NCBI GenBank assembly: GCA_017619375.1
Contig: JAFZSL010000077.1
Coordinates: 19,974-83,973, forward strand
Length of the DNA stretch: 64,000 nucleotides
Origin: Prevotella sp.
GTDB taxonomy: Bacteria > Bacteroidota > Bacteroidia > Bacteroidales > Bacteroidaceae
Direction of reading: 5' to 3'
The notes beneath the pieces were generated by a model that was not told the origin of the DNA, searched no databases, and worked only from the letters and a program-made list of their open reading frames with translations. Positions 34,382 to 42,254 of this stretch are shown one piece after another (the first letter of the stretch is position 1; each line of letters begins with the position of its first letter). The position numbers and the translations under genes were made by a program.

Positions 34382-35820
34382 TCCGCACCGCCCTCCGTCT
34401 GTGTCTTGGGCCAATTGACAAGGAAGAGCCTTGAAGTCGCCCTGGTGAAAGCGGTGTAGAGCCAGTGGATGTAGTCGGGAGTAAGCATGTCGTCGGTCAT
34501 GTAACCTTGGTCGACATAGACGTGCTCCCATTGTCCGCCCTGGGCCTTGTGACACGTCACCGCATAGGCGTATTTCACTTGCAAGGCGTTGTAGTAACGG
34601 TCGTCCCTCACCTTCAGCATGCGCTGGTGCATTTGGGCGACATCCCCATAGTCGGACAACACCCCTTGAAACAGAGCCTCGCTCTGCTCACGGGTGAGCG
34701 ATGGCGACTCGGAAGTGAGGGAGTCGAGCATGACGGTGGCCTCCAACTCATAGTCGTCATAGTCGGGAAAGGTCATCACCACATCGGTGAAATGAAAACC
34801 ATAGAGTGCTTGGTGACGGCGGACACGCCTCACCCTCACACGGTCGCCATTGGCGATGAACTGCAAGGGGCATTGCTCATCCTTTTCCTGTTCCGCCCAG
34901 AAATAGTTGTTGCGCACCACGATGAGCATGTCGCCAGTACAAAGTTCCTCCTCCCTCCCGAGCACGCTGCCGCGGATGCCACGGTTGTAGATGTTGGCAC
35001 GCTTGTTGGAACGGGTGACGACTATGGTTTCGTCCTGCCCCACCTCGCCGTAACTGCCATGGAGCGACTCGATGAGTTCGTCGCCCATCACCAGGCGGAT
35101 GTCAGCAAAGCCATGGAAGCGGATGCGGGGCAAGGCGGTGGCCTTGTCATGAGTGATCATATGGCGCACGACGGTGGCGTTGTATAGGATGCCCGACTGC
35201 TGGCTCTGCCGCAACACCTCGTTGAGGTCGCAGTGATAAGCCTTGAGGCCATACCCCTCCAGGAAGGCGGGCTGCAAGGCGGGAGACTCCACCTCGCCCA
35301 CCGGAGGCAACTGCGCCTTGTCGCCGATAAGCATCAGCCTGCAATTGCTGCCACCATAGACGAAGCGCACCAAGTCGTCGAGCAGCCGACCGCTGCCAAA
35401 GGCCGTCTCGCCTGCGTCCATGTTGGAAACCATCGACGCCTCGTCGACGATGAAAAGGGTGTCGCGATGAAGGTTGTCGTTGAGGTTGAACCCCGTCATC
35501 TCACCGGTGAACGTTTTCTGACGGTAAATCTTCCTATGGATGGTGAACGCCGCATGGCCGCTATTGAGGGAGAACACCTTGGCCGCCCTCCCCGTGGGAG
35601 CGAGAAGCATCACCTTCTGCTTCAAGGCCAGCATGGCCCGGACGATGGCTCCTGCCACAGTGGTCTTGCCCGTACCGGCCGCACCGCACATCACCATCAC
35701 GGCGTGGCTCTCAGGGTCGGAGGCGAAGCGTGAGAACATCTTCACCGCCATCTCCTGCTCACCAGTAGGATTCACACCCAATGCTTGGCGAATCCGCCAA
35801 GACAACTCCTCTTCCACCAT
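34378..35820 (-). CDS. RecD-like ATP-dependent DNA helicase
   Basis: A 480-residue superfamily 1 helicase of the RecD2/AAA_30 type. Motifs: CGAAGTGKTTVAG (about 45-57, Walker A), LFIVDEASMVSN (Walker B), IGDKAQLPPVG (motif III), VVTRSNKRAN and VTCHKAQGGQWEHVYVD with YTAFTRAT (motifs V-VI). It is much shorter than RecD2 (about 740 residues), lacking its N-terminal domains, but such short helicases are common in Bacteroidales. It follows the DUF805 gene by 31 bp. A role in DNA repair or recombination is likely; no RecBC partner is seen. Confidence 0.88.
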   Translation of the reverse strand: MVEEELSWRIRQALGVNPTGEQEMAVKMFSRFASDPESHAVMVMCGAAGTGKTTVAGAIVRAMLALKQKVMLLAPTGRAAKVFSLNSGHAAFTIHRKIYRQKTFTGEMTGFNLNDNLHRDTLFIVDEASMVSNMDAGETAFGSGRLLDDLVRFVYGGSNCRLMLIGDKAQLPPVGEVESPALQPAFLEGYGLKAYHCDLNEVLRQSQQSGILYNATVVRHMITHDKATALPRIRFHGFADIRLVMGDELIESLHGSYGEVGQDETIVVTRSNKRANIYNRGIRGSVLGREEELCTGDMLIVVRNNYFWAEQEKDEQCPLQFIANGDRVRVRRVRRHQALYGFHFTDVVMTFPDYDDYELEATVMLDSLTSESPSLTREQSEALFQGVLSDYGDVAQMHQRMLKVRDDRYYNALQVKYAYAVTCHKAQGGQWEHVYVDQGYMTDDMLTPDYIHWLYTAFTRATSRLFLVNWPKTQTEGGAE

Positions 35821-35851
35821 GGGTCACATCTTACGATTATTATCTCCCATG

Positions 35852-36508
35852 CTACGCCTTGTCTGCTGGAGGCAGTTTCTCGTTGAGTTTGCGACGATAC
35901 TTGGACGACCTGCCCCAACGGTTGCGCTCCTTCTGGCTGTCCTTGAAAGCCACGAAGGCAATCACCCCTGCCAGGACGATGAATGCCAGCAACAACACCC
36001 AGCCTATGACGCCCAGGTCGATGTCGAACGAACGGGCGGCATGTGTCACACGATGCACATGCCAGGCCAAGGCGACGAAGACGAGAAACTTTGCATAGGG
36101 CACCCATGCCTCCATCCCTACATCATGAAACCTTCTCACCTGGGCAGAGAACAACAAAAAGATGAAGATGTAAATAGGAATGGAGTAGGATTTATACTCA
36201 TAAGGAAACATCTTCGTCTTGTCCAAGGAGCTGTACTTCTGCAACAGGATTTGCTCACCGGAGTCCAGCCAGATGAGGAATCCCAGATAGGTAACCACGG
36301 CGAAGAGAACGGAAAAGAGGAAAAACCACCAATATTCCGACCGCCGCATGCGACCTTTGAAGTTGAACAAGTTGGAAAAACCTGCCCACACGCCCTCCAT
36401 GAAGTTGACCCTGCGAGTGGACGACCTGTGATGATGGTGATGTCTATGTGACCTATGGGAATGCTCCCCATGAGAAGCATGATGATGGTCAGAACTTGAT
36501 GTATCCAT
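35852..36508 (-). CDS. DUF805 membrane protein with His-rich N-terminus
   Basis: A 218-residue membrane protein. FNFKGRMRRSEYWWFFLF (about 48-65) and QVRRFHDVGMEAW are the DUF805 signatures; four membrane helices follow the usual plan (about 58-80, 112-130, 138-158, 168-190). The first 32 residues contain about 15 histidines, an unusual feature that could bind metal ions such as nickel or zinc (inference). The C-terminus is basic. Function of DUF805 is unknown. It belongs to the dacB-helicase gene run. Confidence 0.8.
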   Translation of the reverse strand: MDTSSSDHHHASHGEHSHRSHRHHHHHRSSTRRVNFMEGVWAGFSNLFNFKGRMRRSEYWWFFLFSVLFAVVTYLGFLIWLDSGEQILLQKYSSLDKTKMFPYEYKSYSIPIYIFIFLLFSAQVRRFHDVGMEAWVPYAKFLVFVALAWHVHRVTHAARSFDIDLGVIGWVLLLAFIVLAGVIAFVAFKDSQKERNRWGRSSKYRRKLNEKLPPADKA

Positions 36509-36599
36509 TTTCCAACACGATGTTGATTAATATGACCGCAAAAATAAATAATTCAAAGCAAAAATGCAAGAATATCCCCTAAAAACCTTTCCACCATGG

Positions 36600-36869
36600 T
36601 CACACCACGTCCCATGGCGCATCCTTCCCGTCCCTGACTGCCGTCTGGCCCGGCAGCAACTCAGGCAGGTTTTCCAATGAAGGGTCCAACGCCAGCACTT
36701 CCTCAACGGAACACACGTCAAGGTCTTCTTCTGTGAAGTCGTCCGAACCCAACACTTCCCAATCTCCCTCAAGGTCGAGATGCACACACGTGATGTCATC
36801 GTCGCCTTGAATAATCTGCCGTGTGGTCACCACCGGCTTCCATTGTTCATCATTTTTCAAAAAGGGCAT
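36600..36869 (-). CDS. small acidic protein of unknown function
   Basis: An 89-residue acidic protein (many Asp/Glu, ending DAPWDVV) without signal peptide, membrane helix or cysteine motif. I chose ATG 36869 (MPFLKN), 22 bp after the dacB stop, because upstream in-frame codons would lie inside dacB. I do not recognise the family. Its position between dacB and DUF805 in one run of minus-strand genes makes it likely to be expressed. Confidence 0.5.
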   Translation of the reverse strand: MPFLKNDEQWKPVVTTRQIIQGDDDITCVHLDLEGDWEVLGSDDFTEEDLDVCSVEEVLALDPSLENLPELLPGQTAVRDGKDAPWDVV

Positions 36870-36891
36870 ATGAATACTGTTTTGGGGTATG

Positions 36892-38106
36892 TCACTTGCA
36901 AATGGCCTCGCAGACCTTGTCTTGGAAAGCACGTCCGTCGGAGGCCTTTACCAACCCCTGGTTGAGGATGGCGAAACAAAGGGTGTGGCCGTTAGACGCC
37001 TGGCAGAAGCCGCCCAAGGTGGAAACACCTGTCACCGTCCCTGTCTTGGCATGGACATTCCCACGGCACACTCCCGACGTCATGCGTTTCTCCAACGTAC
37101 CGTCCACGCCGGCGATGGGAAGCGTCGGATAGAGATGGTCATAGATTTCCCTGTTGTCGTAAGCGTGGCGCAACAGTCGAACGATAAGTTCGGCGGAGAC
37201 ATAGGAATAGTGTGACAGGCCGCTGCCATCGGCGAAGGTGTAGTCCAGCGGGTCGAGGCCCATGCGGTAAACCAGGCGCTTCATCGCTCCGGAGGCATCG
37301 GCTGCCGTGGCCGTCTGTGGTGAACTCGCCTTGGCTATCTGGTAGAACATCGACTCTGCATAGAGGTTGTCGCTCTCCTTCATCATCCTGTAGAGCACCT
37401 TGTCGATGCTGCTCCGATAACGGTAGATTTCCGTGCACCTCTGCGGCCGACGTCCCTTTGCCGTGGTCACATCCAGTTGGATGCCCGACGAACGCATCTC
37501 TCCCATGAGGGCGCTGACAAACTGGTCTTTCTTGTCCACAAGGAGGGGAGTCAACCGACTGTTGTCATCGTCCCAGCACCAACCGCTGCCATAAGCCATC
37601 GTGTCTTTCATCGAAACGTCTGCCACCACCCTTCCCACGATATGGCGGATGCCAAAACGGCGGATGCTGTCGGCAAACGACCTGAGGTCGGAACGGGTGA
37701 TGGTGGGGTCGAAGCCACCCACGCAATATAGGTCGCCACGAAGGGTGTCACCCACCAATTGACCGCTGTAGCAGATGGATGTTTGGTAGCCATAGTCGCC
37801 ACCGAGCATGTCGAGTGCGGTGATGGAGGTGACCAATTTCATCACGGAGGCGGGACGCTGACGATGATACTCGTTATGGACAAACACCGTTTGGTTGGTG
37901 GTCAAGTCGTATACCATCAGTCCCAACTGTGTGTGACCCAATAGTTTGTCGCCCATCAACTCCTCAAGCCTGTAGCGAGTGCCCTCATACCAACCCTGAT
38001 AGGCATCACCCTGCCTCTGCATGTTGTCAGTGAAAACGACCTCTTGTGCATGCAGAACAAAAGAAAATGCCAAAAACAGGAGGGATAATATATGTTGTCT
38101 TCTCAT
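36892..38106 (-). CDS. dacB: D-alanyl-D-alanine carboxypeptidase / endopeptidase (PBP4)
   Basis: A 404-residue peptidase S13 enzyme that trims or cuts peptidoglycan cross-links in the periplasm. Signal peptide 1-20 (ends FVLHA). The active-site triad is present: SVMK (Ser87, Lys90), SDN (in MKESDNLYAES) and KTG (AKTGTVTG), with GGFDPT and DGSGLSHYSYV as family motifs. It overlaps the upstream PH-like gene by 4 bp (ATGA at 38103-38106). It is somewhat shorter than E. coli PBP4 (477), as is usual in Bacteroidales. Confidence 0.95.
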   Translation of the reverse strand: MRRQHILSLLFLAFSFVLHAQEVVFTDNMQRQGDAYQGWYEGTRYRLEELMGDKLLGHTQLGLMVYDLTTNQTVFVHNEYHRQRPASVMKLVTSITALDMLGGDYGYQTSICYSGQLVGDTLRGDLYCVGGFDPTITRSDLRSFADSIRRFGIRHIVGRVVADVSMKDTMAYGSGWCWDDDNSRLTPLLVDKKDQFVSALMGEMRSSGIQLDVTTAKGRRPQRCTEIYRYRSSIDKVLYRMMKESDNLYAESMFYQIAKASSPQTATAADASGAMKRLVYRMGLDPLDYTFADGSGLSHYSYVSAELIVRLLRHAYDNREIYDHLYPTLPIAGVDGTLEKRMTSGVCRGNVHAKTGTVTGVSTLGGFCQASNGHTLCFAILNQGLVKASDGRAFQDKVCEAICK

Positions 38107-38507
38107 TTCTTTTCAAAATAATGGGTTCGTTTATTCATTTCTTTCATGAAAGCCTCATCATTCTCAGTCATCACGCTCACCATGCGACGGGAACCATATT
38201 CCACCAGCACATAGCGCACAAGACCGAAACATGAATGCTTCATCTCCGCACCTGTCACATCGGACAAAGGGATGGAGACAGGACGCGAGAACCTTCCATG
38301 ACTCACCACAAGACGATTGTCGTCGGTGAAGACATAAGTGGTGTGTATCAACCGCTCCACGACGAAGACGTCGATACAAAGCACCAATGCAGCCACTACC
38401 GCCGTTGAAGATGTGCGTTGCCAAAAGAAGAACAGCGCTACAGCGGCAAGTAGCAGCACCCATGCCAGGCCGAGAACCGTCACACGATGCTGAAAAGTCC
38501 TTTTCAT
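38103..38507 (-). CDS. membrane protein with bacterial PH-like domain
   Basis: A 134-residue protein with two N-terminal membrane helices (about 10-30 and 36-55) and a small beta-rich domain with TYVFTDDNRLVVSHGRFSRP and VSIPLSDVTGAEMK, as in bacterial PH (DUF304-like) proteins. Function unknown. It leads the dacB operon and overlaps dacB by 4 bp. A promoter -7 box ends only 5 bp before its ATG (38512-38519), so the mRNA from that copy would be leaderless or nearly so; a second copy lies 80 bp upstream. Confidence 0.75.
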   Translation of the reverse strand: MKRTFQHRVTVLGLAWVLLLAAVALFFFWQRTSSTAVVAALVLCIDVFVVERLIHTTYVFTDDNRLVVSHGRFSRPVSIPLSDVTGAEMKHSCFGLVRYVLVEYGSRRMVSVMTENDEAFMKEMNKRTHYFEKK

Positions 38508-38511
38508 TTTG

Positions 38512-38622
38512 CAAAGGTAGTGAAAACCGAGAGAAAAGCAAAATAAGCTTGCTTATTTTCTTATCCGAGGTGCATCCTACCTTCGCGTAAGCAAAGGTAG
38601 TGAAAACCGAGAGAAAAGCAAA
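38512..38622 (-). promoter_or_regulatory. two tandem consensus promoters, 80 bp apart
   Basis: Minus strand: TTTG (38539-38542)-N19-TACCTTTG (38512-38519) and TTTG (38619-38622)-N19-TACCTTTG (38592-38599). The unit has the spacer CTCTCGGTTTTCAC, the leader element GGATGCACCTCGG, a hairpin AAAATAAGC-aa-GCTTATTTT ending at each -33 box, and CGAAGGTA complementary to the upstream -7 box. It is the same family as the repeat before rsfS. Confidence 0.85.
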
Positions 38623-38690
38623 ATAAGCTTGCTTATTTTCTTTTCAGAGGTCAACAAATGAAGTTCCTGTCACAACTATGATTTGGTTGT

Positions 38691-39000
38691 TCACAACCAC
38701 CCCGCGCCCCTCCTTAGCCTAAGGAGGTTTTTTCACAACCACCCCGCCCCCTCCTTGTCCTAAGGAGGGTTTTTCACAACCACCCCGTGCCCCTCCGAAG
38801 GAGGTTTTTTCACAACCACCCCGCCCCCTCCTTGTCCTAAGGAGGGGCACCTACCCTCCCCCCGTCCCCCTCCCGACATCGGGAGGAGGCTCAACCGCAC
38901 CTACGCGGTGCTCGTTCATTAAGGTACCGCTCCCTTAAAAGCGGTCGCCGTGATTCCTTACGCAACAAAGTTGCGATTTTCCATGTTCGCTGCGCTCACC
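38691..39000. repeat. tandem AAGGAGG-hairpin repeats joined to a 190-bp dispersed repeat
   Basis: Four units of 36-42 bp start at 38691, 38733, 38774 and 38810: TCACAACCACCCCGC then a CCTCCTT...AAGGAGG hairpin, with T-runs after the first three (terminator-like). From 38811 to 39000 the sequence is repeated, inverted and about 97 percent the same, at 61850-62038. No gene is seen from 38623 to 39357. Confidence 0.8.
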
Positions 39001-39261
39001 TTGCTCAATGACTGAACTCAACTTCTGAGTTTGATTACTGAGTTCAATTTCTGAGTTCACGTTCTAAAGTCGGTGATAATGGCCGTGAGCAAAAGACCCG
39101 TGCGCATATTCCCTTTCCCTCGAGGGGATATGCACACCAACACTTTGCACAAGATATTTTCGGATATTTCGGCTATTGCGTGATTGTTTCAGGTGGTAAG
39201 CGTTTCGTGGTCACAAATAAAAAAAACAACAATCATGTTATGCTTTATGCATTTTTTCATT

Positions 39262-39269
39262 TATCTTTG
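39262..39269 (+). promoter_or_regulatory. -7 box upstream of the CotH-family gene
   Basis: TATCTTTG at 39262-39269, 88 bp before the ATG at 39358; the -33 region is poor. It lies downstream of the longer in-frame start at 39184, which supports the shorter protein. Confidence 0.55.
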
Positions 39270-39357
39270 CTACATCATTCCAGAATCAAGCCGTGCGATG
39301 CCATGGCCCATCTTACTTCAAAAACTGTATGATTCTTTCAAATTCCACCCGTCCAAG

Positions 39358-41613
39358 ATGCCCCCACTCCGAAGCACCATCATATCACTACTCCTTCTCC
39401 TCGCCGTCAACATGACAGCCGTAGCGCAAGATGATTTCCAACTCCGCATCGCATCGGTCGGGATGGAAGACATCAAGAACGACTGGAGCGACAGCACCGC
39501 CATCTTGCTGCCCATACCCACCTGCGCCTACGCCAATATCACAGGGATATCGGCACTGCCCAAGACAAAGACGGCCAATTACCACGGATGGCTGGAAGTC
39601 TACGACGGCAACGGCAATTATTTCAAGAAACGCATCATCATCAGCGCTCAAGGAAGGAGCGCCGTGTCCTATGCGAAAAAGAACTTCAAGATAGACTTCT
39701 GCGAAGATGAATGGATGGGCGAGGAGACAACCGACGTCACCTTCAGCGACTGGGTGACACAGGATGGATTCCACCTCAAGGCCTTCAGCTTCGACTGGTT
39801 CAAAGGCACGGGAATACAAGCCTACCGCACCTATGACCTTATGACTCGCGACCGTGGGGAATACGGACGTATCTGGGAACGGGCGAACATCAACAAGCCC
39901 GATGTCAAGGCCCTCTGCCACCCCGACGCTTTCCCCGTCGTCATCTACTTCAATGGGAAATTCCAAGGACTCTATTGCTGGCAGCTGAAGAAGCACCGCA
40001 AGAACATGAACCAGAAGAAGAACAACCCGGACCAAATCCACCTTGAAGGCTATCCACTCAACAAGCCCAACTTCTGGAATGGCGTGATCAATTGGAAACA
40101 GGTCTGGGTGCGCACGCCCAAGGACCTTTACGATATGGACGGCAAGGTGTACGACAGCGACAACCCCACCGAACTGATGGACGAAACCTCGCCCTATTAC
40201 AATTTGGAAACAGACGACGCAAAGACCAAGGAGCGCAAGCAGAACTCCGCCCTCGTGAAAGCGCACCTCGTAGAACTGAGCCATCGCTTCGAGGAACTCA
40301 ACACCCTTGTAGACAATGGTGCCAGCAAAGCCGAAATGCGCGCCGTCCTGGAGCAGATTTTCGACGTGCCTGGAATCATCGACTACATGCTCCACAACCT
40401 GTTGACCGTCAACTGGGATGGCGTGTGGATGAACTACCAGTGGTTCACCTACGACGGTTACAAGTGGTATGTGGCGCCATACGACCTCGACAACACTTTC
40501 GGATATGGGTCATACCGCATACTGCCCGGTGGCTATTACAACAATTTCAAACTGCTGTCCAAAGAAAACTTCATCCACAGCCCCACTTACTGGGTGTATA
40601 TCTATTTCAAACAGGATATGTTCAACCGCTGGGCGGAAATCAGGAACCAGGGATTCGTCACACCGGAAGTCCTCGCCTCGCTATTCGACACTTGGTACCA
40701 TTCCTTCGGAGAGGAAAACTACCGCTTGGAAAGAGAGAAATGGCCCACCAGCCAAAGCCTGCTGCCCGACATCGACAATGCGCCATGGGAACAACAGCCT
40801 TTCAATTACAACACCTTCAAGGACGCTCCCACCTGGGACGCCAACTCCACCTATAAAAAAGGCTATGTAGTGAAACTGGTGAACCGCATCTACAAGACCA
40901 ATGCGGACACAAAAGGCGTCAACCCCTATCAGCAAATCGGCAAGCTGGACAGCCTGGAACGCATCTATCCCTATCTGGTAACCCATATCAAGGCCTTGGA
41001 CCAACTCACAGGCTACACCTTCTCGCCGACCTTCATGTCACACATGCTCTACGTCTCGGCTGTGGGATGGGCCACCATCTGCCTGCCATTCCAGTTCGCC
41101 GTGCCAGAGGGAATGAGCGTATATGCCGTGAATGGCAAACGGGCGGATGGCAGACTCAACCTGGTGAAGGTGTCGTCGCCCGAGGCCAACAAACCCTACC
41201 TGGTGGAGGCTGCACCCGGCAACTACCTGCTCTCCGGCTATTCTGAAGAGCGGGACGGGGAGGAGAACGAACTACTTGCGGAGGGTAGCTTGCGCGGCAC
41301 ACTCGCCCCTCACTATGTGCCGGAAGGCTGCTACGTGCTGCAAAACCACAACGGGAACGTGGGGTTCTACAGGGTTGCCGAGAACGGCAAGGTGAGAATG
41401 GGGGCCAACAAGGCATGGCTGGTGCTCGACGAGAACGCATCCAACAACTACGTGCTTGATGACTACACCACCGATATCGCCAACGCCGCTGGCGACTCCC
41501 CGCAAGTGACAGACATCTACGACATGCGGGGCGTAAAGCGTTCCAACATCGGCAAAGGCATCAACATCATCCGATACAGCAACGGAAAGACGGTGAAGGT
41601 TATTGAAGATTGA
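39358..41613 (+). CDS. secreted CotH-family protein with C-terminal sorting tail
   Basis: A 751-residue exported protein. Signal peptide about 1-23 (SLLLLLAVNMTAVAQ), then a CotH-type kinase-like domain: IISAQGRSAVSYAKKNFKID, FDWFKGTGIQAYRTYDLM, FPVVIYFNGKFQGLYCWQLK and VAPYDLDNTFGY with the DxDN-like motif. The C-terminus ends IYDMRGVKRSNIGKGINIIR followed by YSNGKTVKV, the pattern of Prevotella C-terminal domains used by the type IX secretion system, whose SprA pore is encoded next door. Start placed at 39358 because the signal peptide begins there and the promoter -7 box is downstream of the longer start. Surface location is likely; substrate unknown. Confidence 0.83.
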   Translation: MPPLRSTIISLLLLLAVNMTAVAQDDFQLRIASVGMEDIKNDWSDSTAILLPIPTCAYANITGISALPKTKTANYHGWLEVYDGNGNYFKKRIIISAQGRSAVSYAKKNFKIDFCEDEWMGEETTDVTFSDWVTQDGFHLKAFSFDWFKGTGIQAYRTYDLMTRDRGEYGRIWERANINKPDVKALCHPDAFPVVIYFNGKFQGLYCWQLKKHRKNMNQKKNNPDQIHLEGYPLNKPNFWNGVINWKQVWVRTPKDLYDMDGKVYDSDNPTELMDETSPYYNLETDDAKTKERKQNSALVKAHLVELSHRFEELNTLVDNGASKAEMRAVLEQIFDVPGIIDYMLHNLLTVNWDGVWMNYQWFTYDGYKWYVAPYDLDNTFGYGSYRILPGGYYNNFKLLSKENFIHSPTYWVYIYFKQDMFNRWAEIRNQGFVTPEVLASLFDTWYHSFGEENYRLEREKWPTSQSLLPDIDNAPWEQQPFNYNTFKDAPTWDANSTYKKGYVVKLVNRIYKTNADTKGVNPYQQIGKLDSLERIYPYLVTHIKALDQLTGYTFSPTFMSHMLYVSAVGWATICLPFQFAVPEGMSVYAVNGKRADGRLNLVKVSSPEANKPYLVEAAPGNYLLSGYSEERDGEENELLAEGSLRGTLAPHYVPEGCYVLQNHNGNVGFYRVAENGKVRMGANKAWLVLDENASNNYVLDDYTTDIANAAGDSPQVTDIYDMRGVKRSNIGKGINIIRYSNGKTVKVIED

Positions 41614-41650
41614 CCTTCGGTCGAAGTTGCTCACGCTCGGCAGAACTCAA

Positions 41651-41741
41651 GCAAGCTTGGTCTGCTCTCGCTTAATCGCAACTTTGAAAATTAATTTTAA
41701 GCATGCTTGGTCAGCTCCCGCTTAATCGCGACATTGAAGAT
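41651..41741. repeat. two 41-bp direct repeats, 50 bp apart
   Basis: GCAAGCTTGGTCTGCTCTCG and on at 41651-41691 matches 41701-41741 with about 7 differences. They lie between the CotH and dockerin genes and contain CTTAATCGC(A/G)AC. Confidence 0.65.
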
Positions 41742-41750
41742 TGAAGATAT

Positions 41751-42065
41751 ATGATACCATCAAAAAAATATGTTTTAGGCATTTTTCTGGCTTGCTGCAT
41801 CCAAGCTGGTGCCACCACAATACAAGGAGACCTTGACGGCGACGGCAATCTCAGCATCATCGATGTCACATTGCTCGTCTCACATGTATTGGGCGAGCAG
41901 CTGGTCAATACCGACAATGCAGACATGAACGGAGACCATGAAGTGAACATCACCGATGTCATGCTCCTCGTGAATGCCATCCTACACCCAGAAGACAACC
42001 ATCCTGGCACCCAGGAAGGAGATGCCAACCCCGATTTGCCAGTCCTGGCTCCGTCAAGGCCCTAA
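41751..42065 (+). CDS. small secreted dockerin type I-like protein
   Basis: A 104-residue protein with a signal peptide (about 1-21) and two calcium-binding dockerin repeats: GDLDGDGNLSIIDVTLLVSH (26-45) and ADMNGDHEVNITDVMLLVNA (58-77), each with the DxDxDG/DxNGD loop and the following helix. A Pro-rich tail ends the protein. Stand-alone dockerins occur in non-cellulosomal bacteria and usually sit at the C-terminus of secreted enzymes; here there is no enzyme and no cohesin in the window. It is 137 bp after the CotH gene and may be co-transcribed. A strong hairpin at 42101-42133 ends the unit. Confidence 0.78.
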   Translation: MIPSKKYVLGIFLACCIQAGATTIQGDLDGDGNLSIIDVTLLVSHVLGEQLVNTDNADMNGDHEVNITDVMLLVNAILHPEDNHPGTQEGDANPDLPVLAPSRP

Positions 42066-42100
42066 GCATCCAGAAACGATGAAGATTTTTGTGAAAAATG

Positions 42101-42133
42101 ACTGAGGGGCGGGCACAAAACCCGCCCCTCAGT
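42101..42133. terminator. strong bidirectional hairpin between the dockerin gene and sprA
   Basis: A 13-bp stem ACTGAGGGGCGGG (42101-42113) and CCCGCCCCTCAGT (42121-42133), 7-base loop. It lies between convergent genes; no long T run on the plus side. Confidence 0.7.
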
Positions 42134-42245
42134 GTCGTTATGACGATTTGACGATATGACGTAATAACGTTATAACGGAATAACGATATAACGACACAAA
42201 GACATTATGAAATGACGTCATAACGTCATCCCGTCAATTCCGAAA
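42134..42245. repeat. degenerate TGACG/TAACG repeat tract
   Basis: About 110 bp built from short words such as TGACGATT, TGACGATA, TAACGTTA, TAACGATA and ATGACGTCAT, several of them palindromic, next to the 3' end of sprA. No gene. Confidence 0.6.
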
Positions 42246-42254
42246 AGTTCCTTA

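Noticed and set aside
39184-39357. N-terminal extension of the CotH protein
   Set aside because: It begins upstream of the -7 box and places the signal peptide inside the protein.
39388-40395. 335-codon minus-strand ORF opposite the CotH gene
   Set aside because: Shadow of a conserved secreted protein gene; no recognisable motif.
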